DNA of 64,000 nucleotides, taken from positions 248,001 to 312,000 of the forward strand of contig JACGCN010000010.1 in the NCBI GenBank assembly GCA_014905825.1. The letters run 5' to 3'. Position numbers and translations under genes: made by a program. This DNA comes from Lyophyllum atratum. Lineage: Eukaryota > Basidiomycota > Agaricomycetes > Agaricales > Lyophyllaceae. Numbering within the stretch: the first letter of the stretch is position 1; the number at the start of each line of letters is the position of its first letter. Below, piece by piece: positions 10,944 to 23,107 of the stretch. Below the pieces are notes generated by a model. The model was not told where the DNA came from. It made no database searches and saw only the letters and a list, made by a program, of their open reading frames with translations.

Positions 10944-13776
10944 CTAAGGAGTAGGGAGTAGTCCCCGTCGTCGCGAATCGTCTCCGGACCCAAAGCCGAT
11001 GTTATCAATCCTCGTGCCATTCTGATCCACACACCACTCTGGACGGGAGCAGGGAGGTTGTGTCCCAGCAGGCTCGTCTCCAACGTCTTTCAGAAGTAAT
11101 GCCACAACTCCGTGCGCAGGAACCTGGTGAGCCGTGAAGTTCCGGACAACCGTTCCGTTGTCGGTATGGGTCCAAAGATCCTATAGAAAAGACTGAGGCT
11201 CGGCAATGAACGCGGGGACTTGTGTTTCGACTAACCCGAACGGAGTATTGACGCCCAGCACGAATCCAGGGTGACTCGGTCAAGTTAAAAAACATGTCAG
11301 CAGGATTGTCTAGAACGTTCAGCTGTGGAGAATTCAAGGATTAGGGAGGCACAATTGCGTTCTAGTGAATGGCGGATGGCTCACGAGCATGAATACAGTG
11401 CCATTCTGGCTTTCGCCACTCCAGTACTGGGCTGGATGGGAAGCATTATTTGTCCAGTAGCGCTGCAGTGTGTCAAGGTATGAGTTGCGCACTCAACTTA
11501 CGTGCAGATACGTACATTGACACCCCACCTGAAGGGCGTGATGGCTGTCCCGACAACAGGGTCCTGGTTTATAGCAATGACTTCTTTGTTCTTGAGAATT
11601 TCGAGTGTTTCCTTGGAGGCCCTCCCAAGCTACGGCGCATTAACGGTGAGCGGTAAGACGCGGCGATACAAAACTTACATCAGTGGACTGTGCAGAGCGT
11701 GTAGGTCAGTTATTACCAATTAGAGAGCGAGCGCAGTACGGACGATGAGAAGAGGCGACTTCAGCAGCGCCCAGGCAGTGAAATGCGATTTAGCTTCGTC
11801 ATAGGTAAGGTCACCGTTACCGCTGTGCAAGGTATGTAGTATCAATAACGACAGCATGGTACAAGGAATTCGACTTACACTTCGAGCTGCCAGTTGTAAT
11901 ATACTATTAGCTCATGAACCGAGACAAGAGACAGTTACTCACAATGTCCATGTCGTTATGACCATAGAAATCAGATGCCCAAGCGATGAAAGAGTTTCTA
12001 CAAGAGCCGAGAAGTAAGAAGAGGCAAGATCAAAGAAGATGCAGCATACCGGTTTATTATACTGCTCAGGACACGCCAGTCTGGTCCTACAAGACGCGGC
12101 GTCGATAAATGCTCCTTGATCAGAAATGCTGAGAAAGTTACCGATATCTTCGGTGGTCTAGAATACGGTGAGCAGATATTTTTCGTGATGCGGATAGACA
12201 CGTACCCTCCAACTTTGTCCAAGTCGTCGAGCCCAGATCCACGGTTGTTCCTTTGAAGCAATGATGACGTCACTTTCGAGTCGTTGAGTTGTCGTAAGAA
12301 AACACACCCTTCCCCATTGGCATATAGAGAAAAGAATGGGAGGCTTCCCCGATGACTTGGCCAAATCAGTAATCGCGTTCGCCATGCGCGTGTATTCTAT
12401 TGTTATAACATGAGGACGAACGAAAAAGCAGACCCGATAGAGCACCTACTGCCAATCATCCCTTCCCTGATAACTTCATCAAATGGAACTGCCAAGGGAC
12501 TCAATAAAGTTGTAAAAAGTATGCGTGCTGGGACATTACCTGCACAATTGTCATATCTAAGGGGGGAGAGTTTTCGGTCAAACAGAAAATCCCAGAAAAG
12601 AGGACATAACGGACTTGAGAAGATCGAATCCCCAGTCTTGGAAAAGTTTAGCGTCTCTTTTGAACCGTCAGTTTGCGAGTCGATGGCCGAGTATATGGGT
12701 GACGGACCTAGCTTCATTCTGGAACGACCCTGGGTAGCGTTGACAGGTGAACCAACCAGAATCGCTGTACTGGAGCGCCGAGATAAGCCGATAATTTATA
12801 CGACATGAAAGTCACTCACAATTCCAGCTTTCCTATATTTAAGACGGTCAGGCAGGGTATAAGGAATAGCGCTAGGAGTTGACTCACAGGCCAAGCTTGT
12901 GAAGCTCATCCGTCAAGTGGTTCATCCCTGAAGGGAAGCGTTCCTTGTCTATACGAGGACCGTCAATGACTTGGCGGGGACGATAATCGTGAGTTGACGA
13001 ACTGGCAACTATGTCACCGGAATCACTCCGGACCTTTTCTGAGTAGCAATCGTCGAGATTCATATGATCATAGCCGACATCCTGTCCGGGGTTGTTAGGT
13101 ACAATTATGCTGGCAAGAGCGACGCTCACAATGAGGCCATGGGACTTCATCAGCTTAGCTGTGTCAAGAACTTTGTTCTCAGTGATGTCGCACTAGTAAC
13201 GGGGGGTCAAATAGGGGCGAAGGTGAAGTGAGTTGCTTGGGACGGACATAGTATGCATTCCAAGCTATGTCACGATTAGCCAAACTAGATTATCAGAGGA
13301 ATAGGAGGACGCACTGTTATAGCCCATGACTAATAGGTATCCAAGGTGAGTTTATCGTCTTTTACTGGAAGCACCGTCACGTACATGGGAGGCGACCGAC
13401 ACCATGGGTGAGGGGGAGGGTAGTGTTAGGTATTGTTGCTTTGGAAGGATATATGAAGGTTCCAATAATGACTGCGGACGCCAGAAGTGCCAGCGCAATC
13501 AAGAGAGTCCGAAATGTAAGGGTAAGGGTAACTTGGAACTTGGATATCTTCTTCAGTGCACTGTCGGCTGGCGATGCAAGCGTCAGCTCAGATGAATTTC
13601 ATAAGAGTATGAGACACACCATGTTCCCGACTACTAGCATTCGAGATGTGGGAATCCGATCCTGTGTGCGGCAGAAGTGCTATGAAAAGGTAAATGGTGA
13701 GAAGACACGCCAAGGCTTCCGAAGATCTAAATTGCGTACGTTCTTCCGATTCTCCCTGTCCAATTCCATGAACCAT
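10944..13776 (-). CDS. GH27 alpha-galactosidase copy 1, membrane-anchored
   Basis: Retaining glycosidase that removes alpha-1,6-galactose from melibiose, raffinose-type sugars or galactomannan. At least a dozen small exons are recognisable on the minus strand: an N-terminal hydrophobic segment (LLIALALLASAVIIGTFIY), [61 protein letters not shown], the nucleophile block YDNC, ANAITDLAKS, the acid/base block TTEDI, NSFIAWASDFYG, ILKNKEVIAINQDP, and a final exon from DLWTHTDNGT to the stop at 10944-10946. The anchor is preceded by a Lys-rich segment, so it looks like a type II signal anchor rather than a cleaved signal. The 5-prime start at 13776 is a best guess linking an upstream Met exon by a 53-base intron. 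It is tandem with copy 2. Confidence 0.78.
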
Positions 13777-14376
13777 GTTAGAAACCTCCTAGGTATGTTA
13801 CGCGGAGCGCTAATTCAGAGTCATTAAGTCAGTATAGCGTACGCAGACATTCTAGTATGACATACCGTGGTGGTCAATGGTCATAAATTTGATCAAGCAC
13901 AGCAGCAGAGTGACACCGGCGGCGGTAGCCGCTCGTCACAGGCACCATATGGGGCACGTGTAAATCACGGGATCACGACGCGCGTCGCGTCTTAAGAATT
14001 CAGAAAGCATCTCGACTCTCATGCACCGAAATAACGCGGACACGGTTTGGAAACGGTCGCTCATTTAAAGGAGCAGTAAAGACAGTACTGCATGTACCTG
14101 TTATTTTAGGCGCGAAACGCGTTCCTTTCTCGTTCTGTGCCTCGCTTTCCGAGAACTTCTCTGATGCACCGGTGACCGAAATAATGCTGACAAGGTCTGG
14201 CAGATTTTGAAGTCGTGTGATAGGTGACCAACGTAATGCCCCGCCAGATTCGATCAAATGTCCTCTCATTTGTACGTTACGAATAAGAAAAATCACTACA
14301 CAGCAGCAAACGATATCACCGATACCATCAAGCTTCCCACCAAAAGTCGCCACACGCCAAACCACCGCCTTAGCTG
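13777..14376. other. Intergenic region between the two tandem GH27 genes
   Basis: About 600 bases upstream of GH27 copy 1 and downstream of copy 2. No open frame with a recognisable domain is present. It should contain the copy 1 promoter and copy 2 terminator, but I could not identify specific sites. Confidence 0.4.
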
Positions 14377-17064
14377 CTAAAATCCAATATTATCAATCCT
14401 CGTCCCATTCTGGTCCATACACCATTCCAACCGCGCACACGGAGGATCCAACCCCGCCGGTTCGTCTCCCGCGTCTTTCAGCAACAAAGCCACGACGCCA
14501 TGTGCCGGAACCCGGCTTGCCGTGAAGTTGCGGAAAATCGTCCCGTTGTCGGTATGAGCCCAGAGGTCCTATGAAGTAGATTTGAGGCTTGGGCCTGGGT
14601 GCGATATCATATCGAACGTACCCGAACGGAGTATTGACGGCCGGCCCGAATCCAAGGGGACTCCGTCAGATTGAAGAACATGTCCGCGGGTTCATTGAGG
14701 ACATTCAGCTATTTCCGGGTAGCAGGATCCGTGAGTACGGCTCTAACACTGATCCAATGGGACTAGCCGCACCAGCATGAAAACTGTTCCATTCTGACTC
14801 TCACCGCTCCAGTATTGTGCTGGACGATCAGAATCACTGGTCCAGTCCGGCTATGCATGCCATAATACTGAGAAACATCCCAAGGCGGGAAAATCGCGGG
14901 TACCCTCACATTGACACCCCATCGGAATGGGCTGATAGAAGTCCCGACTATGGGATCCTGGTTTATCGCAATGATCTCGGTGTTCTTGAGGATCTCGAGC
15001 GTCTCCTTGGTCGCGACTGACAGCTAAGTCCCTATAACGTGAGCGGCGACGAGTGCCCAATGATCGGCGAAACTCACATCCGTTGACTGTGATTGAAGCT
15101 TTTGATCAGGAACGCGTAGTAGACAGGAGAAGAAGCACGCACGATCAGAAGTGGTGACTTCATGAGTGCCCAAGCAGTAAAGTGCGCCTTGGCCTCGTCG
15201 AACGATAGGTCACCATTTCCACTTTCAAGGTGTCAGCTATACTAAACGGGGCCCAACGGCCATCAACGAGACTCACACTTCGAGCTACATGTGGAGGGAT
15301 GAATCTGAGCATGATAGTTAAAGTTGGAAAGAAGGTGGACTGACGATGTCCATGTCGTTGCGGCCGTAGAAGTCAGTCGCCGAAGTGATAAAGGAGTTCC
15401 TGGAACGGTGAATCAGACTATGGCCAAAACCCGCCATCACTAAACATACTGGTTTATGATGCTGCTCAGGATCCACCATTCAGGGCCTGAAAAAGCAACA
15501 AAAACAAACGATCAACCCAGTCTGTATAAAGGTAAAGATGCAAGACTCGCCAATATCTTCCGTCGTCTAGCGGTAACATGAGCACCAAGTCTCCCAAGCT
15601 ACAAACAAAAACATCCACTCACCCTCCAGCTCTGTCCAAACCGCCTAGCCCACAACCACGGCTGCTCCTATCACAAGCACATCAGTACCCCAAGAACCAG
15701 TCAATCCCATTACAAAGAACCCATACCCTTCCCCACTGGCACAACGAGAAGATGATCGGAGGTTTTCCCGACGACTTCGCCAGATCCGCGATGGCATTCG
15801 ACATCCTTGAGTACTCTAAACAAGTTCCATTCCATCAGCCACGCCGTCACCCCTCCGGGGGTCGAACCATCTGCTCACTGCCAACCATGCCTTCTTTGAT
15901 GATGTGGTCAAAAGGGACTTCAAGTTCAAACACCTGTTAACACCGTTCGTTTGATCATTTAGAATTTTGGGATGTATCACCTGCACAGTTGTCGTATCTG
16001 TTCGGGCGGGGGCGTTAGCTAGGGGGAAGATGGACATGCGGGGGAAGCGCTGACTTCAGGAGATCGAATCCCCAATCCTGGAAAAGCTTCGCATCTCTGG
16101 TCAATTGCCCTGTTCAGATTCTGCTCAACGAGTATTGCGGGGGGGGGGGGGGGGGCTGACCTCGCTTCGTTCTGGAACGAGCCGGGGAAGAGCTGGCACG
16201 TGAACCACCCAGAATCGCTGTACTGGAGAGGAGTGGGTAAGACTAAAAACCTCCGGCTCTCGTTCGTATAACTCACTATGCCTGCTTTGCTGGGGATCGT
16301 CATGATTAGAATCATTAGATAGCGTTGCAAGCAATTACAACAACTCACAGCCCGAGCTCATGAATCTGGTCGGTCAAATTATTCATTCCGGAGGGGAACC
16401 GCTCCTTGTCTGTAAAAATCCCCTATTCAGCAAGCCTAAAAGAATACGAAAAAGGGGTCTCGACGTACTCGCGACGATATCGCCGGCAGCAGTTCTGTTC
16501 TTCTCAGAGTAGCAATCGTCGAGGTTCATATGATCGTAGCCGACGTCCTGTCACACACAATGATCATGACAGTCAGTGCCGACCAACCTTTCATGATACG
16601 ACGTACCAAGAGTCCCAGAGACTTCATCAGGTGTGCGGTTTCGAGGACTACAGTTTCGTTTATGTCGCACTGTTGCGATGTTCAACATAGACCTATCAAA
16701 AAGGTTTGCTTTACGAACATGGTATGCATTCCAAGCTACAGCAAATATGTGAGCGACTTGACCATCGAGGCTTATACTGACTCAACTATTGTAGCCCATG
16801 ACTTCAAGACGATGTACCAAATCAGTAGTATCACGATCATGCAGAGCTAGCGTAGAACTCACAAGGAAGGCGACCTACACCGTTGTCGAGCGCAACGGCA
16901 GGCGGAGCCTTGAGTAGCATCGTACCCGCAAACACCGCTGCAAGCGTCAAGAGCACCATCACGTAGTATACTCTGTACCGATATGACCTGAAGTTGGGTC
17001 CTCCAAGTTCGTCATGGTACTGCCTCCCCGGAGTCGGTTTATATCGGTCCTGGAGGAAGCCCAT
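14377..17064 (-). CDS. GH27 alpha-galactosidase copy 2, membrane-anchored
   Basis: Same exon order as copy 1. The first exon from 17064 begins MGFLQDRYKPTPGRQYHDEL, then a basic stretch and one hydrophobic segment (VMVLLTLAAVFAGTMLL) before DNGVGRLP. About 40 soluble residues therefore precede the membrane segment, fitting a type II orientation with the enzyme outside. Later exons give [79 protein letters not shown], the acid/base block TTEDIG, WILSSIIN and the C-terminus DQNGTRIDNIGF with stop at 14377-14379. One intron contains a 17-base G/C homopolymer (16139-16155). The gene appears intact. Substrate preference cannot be read from sequence. Confidence 0.83.
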
Positions 17065-18546
17065 CGTTCATGTGGACACTGATCACGATGACCGAAGTGG
17101 ACACTCAGGCTGGGTTCAAGGGAACCGACTATGTACACGGCAGAAGCTCCGTCGATGCGTAACAGGGTTGGCGAACACTGCGAAGGGAGGAGAACGCACA
17201 CACGCTTTTTAGCTAATGCTCCACTGAAGTATGCAGGACCTGCTGCCTGAGCGGCGCGTCCGGGTCAGCTGGCTCTAAATCATGTGAGCGCATGATCGAA
17301 TTAGTGGGACTCTGCCTAGGAGCTATTCTCCACTCGAACGAAGCGGAGTCTCTCCCTCTAGTAGAGACAATAGCTGTTGTGAAAATGGAACTTGATCAGC
17401 GCCAAAACGAGGTATCTCGCGACTTGTTCCCAACCCCGCATGCGGCAGACGTAGACCCTCGAACGCATCCGCTTCTTACAGAAGTTCGCTCGGTTTGGCG
17501 GATGTGGTGGTAAAGGCCATTTGATCTTGATGTTTGACAGGCTGTGGGTTTCGAAGGGTGTATGTATTGATATAGTTGGCTGTGGGCAGGTTGGCGAAGC
17601 TGATGCTGGGAGAAGGACGGCCCGGCTGCTTCTATTATTATGATGTAAGGCGTACCAGGGCGTAATGCTCGTAGTTCCGAGTTCTATTTATAGAACGAGG
17701 TTATTCCTTCTGAGCTCTATGGTGGGAATGTTTGCACGATCGAGTGATGCCGATTTCATCACTTCATCACGGCATTCCCCATCGTTGACTTCTCCGCTTT
17801 CCAAGCTGTATTTATGTTTTCTCTCTTCATTCGTGTTGCATACCCTCTTTCTCTGTTTGCTGTAATTAATTCTGTAGTAGCAGCAGCTAGTTACTTTCGC
17901 TCCGTATCCTATTTAATGCGTCAATGAACTTGATCATATTGGTCACTGGTGTCAATTGAACAGTTTTCTTTAGGTTTTCTTTCTGAACACGGATTCAAGT
18001 ATCAATGCTTTAGTATGTCTTGCTTGATACTATTCCAAGTGGTACTTTCACGTCTTACTTTGTGTATCGACTTAATTGAGCTGGAGTGGCCTCAAATAAT
18101 GTTGCCAAATTCTCTGCCGTTGCTGAGCATACGCTGTAGAGGCGTGGGAATATCCCGGTAGCGGCCGCGTATGGCTCGTGTTTCTCATCGACTCTTCTTC
18201 AGATTTCTGTCTTTTGGCTATTTCTTACCATCGACAGCGTCCTGGGATGCTCAGAGGCCTCAATCATCATGCACCGACCATGCACCTTGTCAAGATGGTT
18301 GTGCATGACGCAGGTTCCAACCGAACACGACGACCCGAACTTAGGAAAAAACTTAGTCGTGACTCGCATAATCGTGGCCTTCGAAATGTTATTTCTCGCT
18401 CCATTCTTCTCATCTTGCCAAGATCCTTGTGCAATCTGCAAATTCCAACCGAATACCGCGGCTCGAACTTCTCAGGAGAGACTGAGTCGCGACCTACTTA
18501 ATCGAGTTCCGAGGATGCACATTTTTTCGCTTCCTTGTCCTCAGTC
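17065..18546. other. Intergenic region with no recognisable gene
   Basis: About 1.5 kb between GH27 copy 2 and the DUF2235 remnant. Open frames are short and show no known motif. The only structure I see is the imperfect direct repeat at 18286-18505. Confidence 0.45.
18286..18505. repeat. Imperfect direct repeat, period about 125 bases
   Basis: Two units of roughly 85-90 bases resemble each other. The first starts cttgtcaagatggttgtgca near 18288 and contains gttccaaccgaacacg. The second starts cttgccaagatccttgtgca near 18414 and contains attccaaccgaatacc. Both continue into a related tail (cgaactt then agtcgtgactcg versus gagtcgcgacct). The repeat lies just upstream of the DUF2235 pseudogene start and may be a duplicated promoter segment. 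Confidence 0.5.
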
Positions 18547-20280
18547 ATGACAACCTCTGAAATCTTGAACCATGCTCATGAAGCATCCGCTTCGTCCCTG
18601 CGGAGTGACACAACTACAATCACCGGAAGTCCCCAGGCTTCAACCTTCGCCGCAGCAGGTATGGCGTCGCAATTTCCCAAGACCATTCCTCCTTCAAGCT
18701 CTGCGCGGACTCTTGTCCTATGTTTCGACGGCACAGGAGATCAGTCAGTATCGTTGCCTCTCAGGTCTTTATCTCCATTTATGAAGGCATCATAGGTTCG
18801 ATTCGGATGTACGGCTTGCTCTATCAGCGTCTCTAAAGGCTCTCTAACCATGTCGTAGAACTCTAATATCGTCGAGTTCTTCACGATGTTGAAGAAGGAT
18901 GACAGAGACAAGCAGAGGGTCTACTATCAGGTACGAATCAAATGACGCGAGAATAAACCGTCTTGAATATCGATCTAACTGTACTCGTAGGCTGAAATTG
19001 GTACCTACACCTCCCCGCAAATCGCTACGCCTCTCGCCGCGAAATTCTCAAAGGTACATTTTGCCGACACCATTCATTCATCGTGTATTTGAAACGTTCT
19101 GTAGACCCTCGACGAGGCTGTCGCGTGGAATCTCTCCTCGCATGTGATGGGTATAGCAACACCTGTTCGCACTGACATGGACTAATTCGTGCATCTTACA
19201 GATGGTAATGAGTTCCTTATGCAGAACTGTATGTACCACCTTCGTTTAAGCCGACTGTTGCATGCCTTACAGATTTCTGTCTAGACAAAGCAGGAGATCG
19301 CATCTGCATTCTTGGTTTCTCAAGAGGTGCTTACACGGCCCGCGGCCTCGCGGGGATGATACACAAGGTACTTATCGACTCGATACGGTGCCCCCGCGTT
19401 ATCAATAGTCTGTTTTAGGTGGGTTTAATTACCCGCCTGCAATCATCAGCAAGTGCCCTTCGCATACAAAATGTTCAGGCGTGTCGACGAAACCGGCTGG
19501 AAGCAGTCGAACGCTTTCAAGAAGACTTTCTCCGTTGACGTCCCTATCGAATTCCTTGGTGTGTGGTGAGTCTGATACTTTCGTAGCACCGCTGTACCCG
19601 CCATTAACCCCGTCGGCGCACGGATACCGTGAACTCTGTCGGCCTCATACCCCGCCGCTTCCCTTTTACAACATCTAACACCATCGTCCGCACCTTCAGA
19701 CACGCGATCGCACTCGATGAACGCCGTGCAAAGTTCTCTGTGGAACCGACCCAACGCCAAAGAATCTAAGTTGGGTGTCGACGGGCAGAAACCCGACGTC
19801 CCTAAGGTAGCGAAGGTCAAACCTCCCTTATATTCTACTGTTCTATCTCCTGAAACTGCTTATATAGATGCATAGTTATAATTTGAACAAAGAGAGATAT
19901 GCCAACGGAGATGGGGAGGCGTTGAGGGAAGGGAGGGGAGACCCGGTTGGCGGGATACCCTCCTAGGTGCGTCATAAAACTTTCCTTTGCTCTGGACACT
20001 ACTGAGAAGCAGATTGCTGGGGACGTTTGTGGGATCGACGGTGCATTACAACACCCCGCATCACGCCCTTCACGCGTCACTCACGCCCTTTTTCCTCGCG
20101 TCACCCCGCTCCCTCCCAAGAGGATGTGGCCTTCAACGTTCCACAGCGGTCAGCGCTCCTCGCTCACATGTTGCTTGGCTGGTGGCCACCTGGCATCCTT
20201 TCGCCCCTGCTGTTCCCATGACACAGTTCCTGCTCCTCGACGAGCCTGCATTTGCAGACTTCTTGACCGCAGGAACTAGT
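18547..20280 (+). pseudogene. DUF2235 (Tle1-like alpha/beta hydrolase) pseudogene
   Basis: The 5-prime half is a good DUF2235 gene. After MTTSEILNHAHEASASS, exons give RTLVLCFDGTGDQ, NSNIVEFFTMLKKDD, IGTYTSPQIATPLA, AWNLSSHVMD and the nucleophile elbow GFSRGAYTARGLAGMIHK. The exon beginning at 19419 then needs removal of one base near 19426-19428 to read VGLLPACNHQQVPFAYK. Downstream, DTVNSVGLIPRRFPF continues to HAIALDERRAKF, where a second one-base shift near 19737 is needed to reach LWNRPNAKESKLGVDG. Beyond about 19830 only degenerate traces of the domain persist, such as a DVGG-like patch near 20020. Two independent frameshifts plus an eroded 3-prime half support a dead gene. A sequencing error could explain one shift but not the whole pattern. 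Confidence 0.75.
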
Positions 20281-20539
20281 CAGAGGTAGCCAACGGCAGG
20301 GAAACGAAGGGGCTTCTGCCGGCGTCTTCACACGCGATTCAGGTGTCGCGCCTGTCGGCATCTCGAATGTCGGTGTGATCTCAGCCGCACGCTGTCCCGC
20401 TGCCCTCGCCGAAGTTTCCACTTGATGATGTCTCGAGAGCTGGGATCGCGGAATATTCCCTGCAATGGTCCACCCTTGTCCCTCTGTTGGGTCAAGATGA
20501 AGAGCCCAGCTGGCGCTTTCCGTGGCTGCAGGACCGCAG

Positions 20540-20730
20540 GCATGCTTCGTCTTGGGTATTGGAGCAGTCGAGGGCCTGGGGAGTGTGTGCAATGAATGAG
20601 TTTAGGAAGTACCTTGGTCTGGAGCCTGAGTCCAGATCTTATGAATAAAGTATCACTTGTTCACGGGTATCGCTGCAGAGTTCGAGACGTTCGAGGACTG
20701 AAATCCTAATCCAGAAATTGCTGTACAGAT
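20540..20730 (+). pseudogene. Fragment of a fatty-acid heme dioxygenase (Ppo / linoleate diol synthase type)
   Basis: The plus strand reads LEQSRAWGVCAMNEFRKYLG, an intron-like break, then EFETFED-stop-NPNPEIA. Psi-producing oxygenases have the order WGVCTMNEFRKFLGL then FxxFEEWNxDPxIA at the end of the peroxidase-like domain, so the match is specific to that family. A TGA replaces the expected Trp codon before NPNPEIA. No proximal His block or P450 domain was found on either side. It is therefore an isolated, broken piece, probably brought in or left by rearrangement next to the DUF2235 remnant. Upstream residues back to about 20330 keep an open frame but were not recognised. Confidence 0.55.
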
Positions 20731-21419
20731 TCTCATTCTTTCGTGGCTACGTTTGCGTGACTATCCGTGCGTACATGTTCCATTCTACTCATTTTGAAAT
20801 TTGTAGGTATTAATTGGCCAGCCTATGGCCGCAACTTGTACAGCCGTGGCTGTATGACAACGGTGTGGAGGTCCACTTGATACTCTATAGTCATGATCAT
20901 TTCTGAATATTACTCCCGAACCCAAGAACTCGGACCTGCCGTGAGTCGGCCCACAGAACCAAGTGAAACCAAGGAAGGCGCAGATTGGATATGGACCTGG
21001 ATAAAGACTTTGGTTCTTGATTGGGAATATGCAGCTGGCGTGGCGAGTAACTCAAACGGCAAGAGTCTCAAGTAAAAAAAATTGGCTTGGAAACGAGGTC
21101 CTTTCATGACACCAGCCCATTCTGGCTAAGTCGGACGCTATGGATACAAGATTTCCACCTCTGGTTAAGTAGTTGTTCAAAAAATAAATTAGCATGTTCG
21201 TCATGGAATTTAACGGTGGTAGAGTCGAAACTTACTTCTCATTACCAGTAAAACCAAAGCTAATGATGTGGGATGTGGGAGAGAGTCCATAGGTGGGCTC
21301 AACCCGAGATATCCAGAATGGGATGGTGCAGCTCTGGGTGGGCTTGTGACTCGGCGACTTGCCGAAACGCGACAGTCACGATCATGTGACGAACGCGTCG
21401 TTTACCTCAACTACCACCC
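20731..21419. other. Intergenic region without a supported gene
   Basis: Short frames only, none with a recognisable motif. It includes the promoter of the Sos7-like gene that begins at 21420. Confidence 0.4.
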
Positions 21420-22717
21420 ATGCAGAACCAGCGGCGCTCCTCCTCATCCTTCGGCACGCCTCAGCAAGAACAACGGCTCAAAGCCGCAGAGTCCCTCAAA
21501 TCCCGCGTCGAGCAGGCCAACCTCCAGCTCCTCCGAAACGTCACCGACTTCAAATCCTGGAAGCTCGACGCAGACGAGGCGTCCGATGCCGAGGATGTCG
21601 AACTGAAGGACCCCGCCATCGTCGCTGCAGACGTCTCCGCCCAAATCGTCCGTATATCTTACTCTTCAAATTTGAAGACGACACTGACCGCCGTTCACAA
21701 CTGTACAGTCGTTTCTCCGGAAACTCAAGTTCCAGTACCTAGAACAAAACGCCAAAGACCGATACGTCAAATCCATCGTGAGCGACATCGACGACGCCCC
21801 CATCGTCACAACCGAAGACAACAAAGACCTCCTCGCCAGCAACGCCGCCAAAAAGGAAGAACTCAAAATCGCCAAATCAAGCCTCGCCGAAACCCAACGC
21901 GACATCCGCACCCTAGCCCCCCTCGTCGAAACAGGTACGTCCCTCCCTCCCCACCCCCACCCACACCCCTACACCCGCTTCCTCTTACCCTTACCGTCCG
22001 AACACAGACTACCTCAAAGTCCGCCAATCCACCTCCCACGCCGTCACCCTCGCCCAACAAATCATCGACGCCCGCCTCTCCCTCACCCGCCTCCGCAAAA
22101 CGCACCCCCACCCGCGCCTCACCATCCCCCTCGCCGACCAAAAGCTCATCGACCAAGTGACGCAGATGCAACTCCTCTCCGACGAGCTTTCCTCCGTCCA
22201 GGACCGGGTGCACGCGCTGAAGGACGAGCTGAAAAGCGGCGCGCTGGAGGTGGAGAGTCTGCGCGTGGAGCGCGCGGAGGTGGAGAAGAAGGTGAAGATG
22301 TCGCGCGTGGAGGAGGACGATGGGCGGTTGGTGCCTTTATACGACTGGTGCGTTGTGTTCACCTTCAGTGTTTCCGGGTCCTCACACTTTCTCATCGACA
22401 TTGACAGGTACACAGCCTCCATGCACCTCCACCGCTCCCTGAACGATCTCCACGAATCCTACACCGCCTCCGAGAACGAGCTCCGCCTCACCTACAACAT
22501 CGATGCCCATGCCGGGGGGGAAGCAAAACCGCAGCGCATAACGATCACCCTGATATTCGCTCCGGACACGCGGGAGCTCGCGGCGGTTCAGGCTACGGGG
22601 CTTGAGGAATTGGGCGTGGAGGTGGGCGATCTTATCGATGCGCATGTTCAGGTTAATGATGTGCATGGGGTGGTTGCGGCGATTCTTGGGAGAGCTAGGA
22701 CACGGCATATTACGTAG
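21420..22717 (+). CDS. Sos7-like kinetochore coiled-coil protein
   Basis: Four exons join cleanly. The first (MQNQRRSSSSFGTPQQ...) ends at an intron before SFLRKLKFQYLEQNAKDRY. A further intron joins VET to DYLKVRQSTSHAV, and a last one splits a Trp codon (YDW-YTASMHLH). The block FLRKLKFQYLEQ followed by VKSIVSDIDDAPIVT resembles the conserved start of fungal Sos7, a kinetochore protein working with Spc105/KNL1. The middle is a long heptad-rich coiled coil (LSSVQDRVHALKDELK and following). The C-terminal 100 residues look like a small mixed alpha/beta domain. About 370 residues. Recognition rests on the N-terminal block and general architecture, so another kinetochore coiled-coil family remains possible. 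Confidence 0.68.
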
Positions 22718-23107
22718 GGGCGTTGGTTGCGTCACTTCTTTGGATTGTATTTTGTGGACGATTTCATAGCTTGTATTTCTTCTGTATAGGTGACGAGCGC
22801 AACATTGCTTTTCTGACGACTCCCCGCCGATGCGCTATTTGTGCGTGGTGACTATGCCAGCACATGGGTAAGCACAACGGGATAGTGTGTAACCAGCTCA
22901 GCGAGGCCTAATGACGTAATAGACGAACATGGTGGAAGGCGCCGTCTTCCGAGCCCGACACGCTCCCCACGTCATATCCTGGAAGCCTACAGGTGGATCT
23001 TATAGAGCACGCGCTCTCGACACAACAAACACAAGGAACGTCCATAGCATAATACAATTACAACAAGTATATTACAAAATTATCACACACAGTTCTTAAC
23101 CACACAT

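Noticed and set aside
19790..19812. The word ccctaaggtagcgaa resembles a conserved LSU rRNA segment
   Set aside because: The match is short, the flanks do not resemble rRNA, and the sequence is explained by the shifted DUF2235 frame.
20164..20592. A 142-codon minus-strand ORF as a gene
   Set aside because: The opposite strand carries the Ppo-like fragment, which explains the open frame as a shadow.
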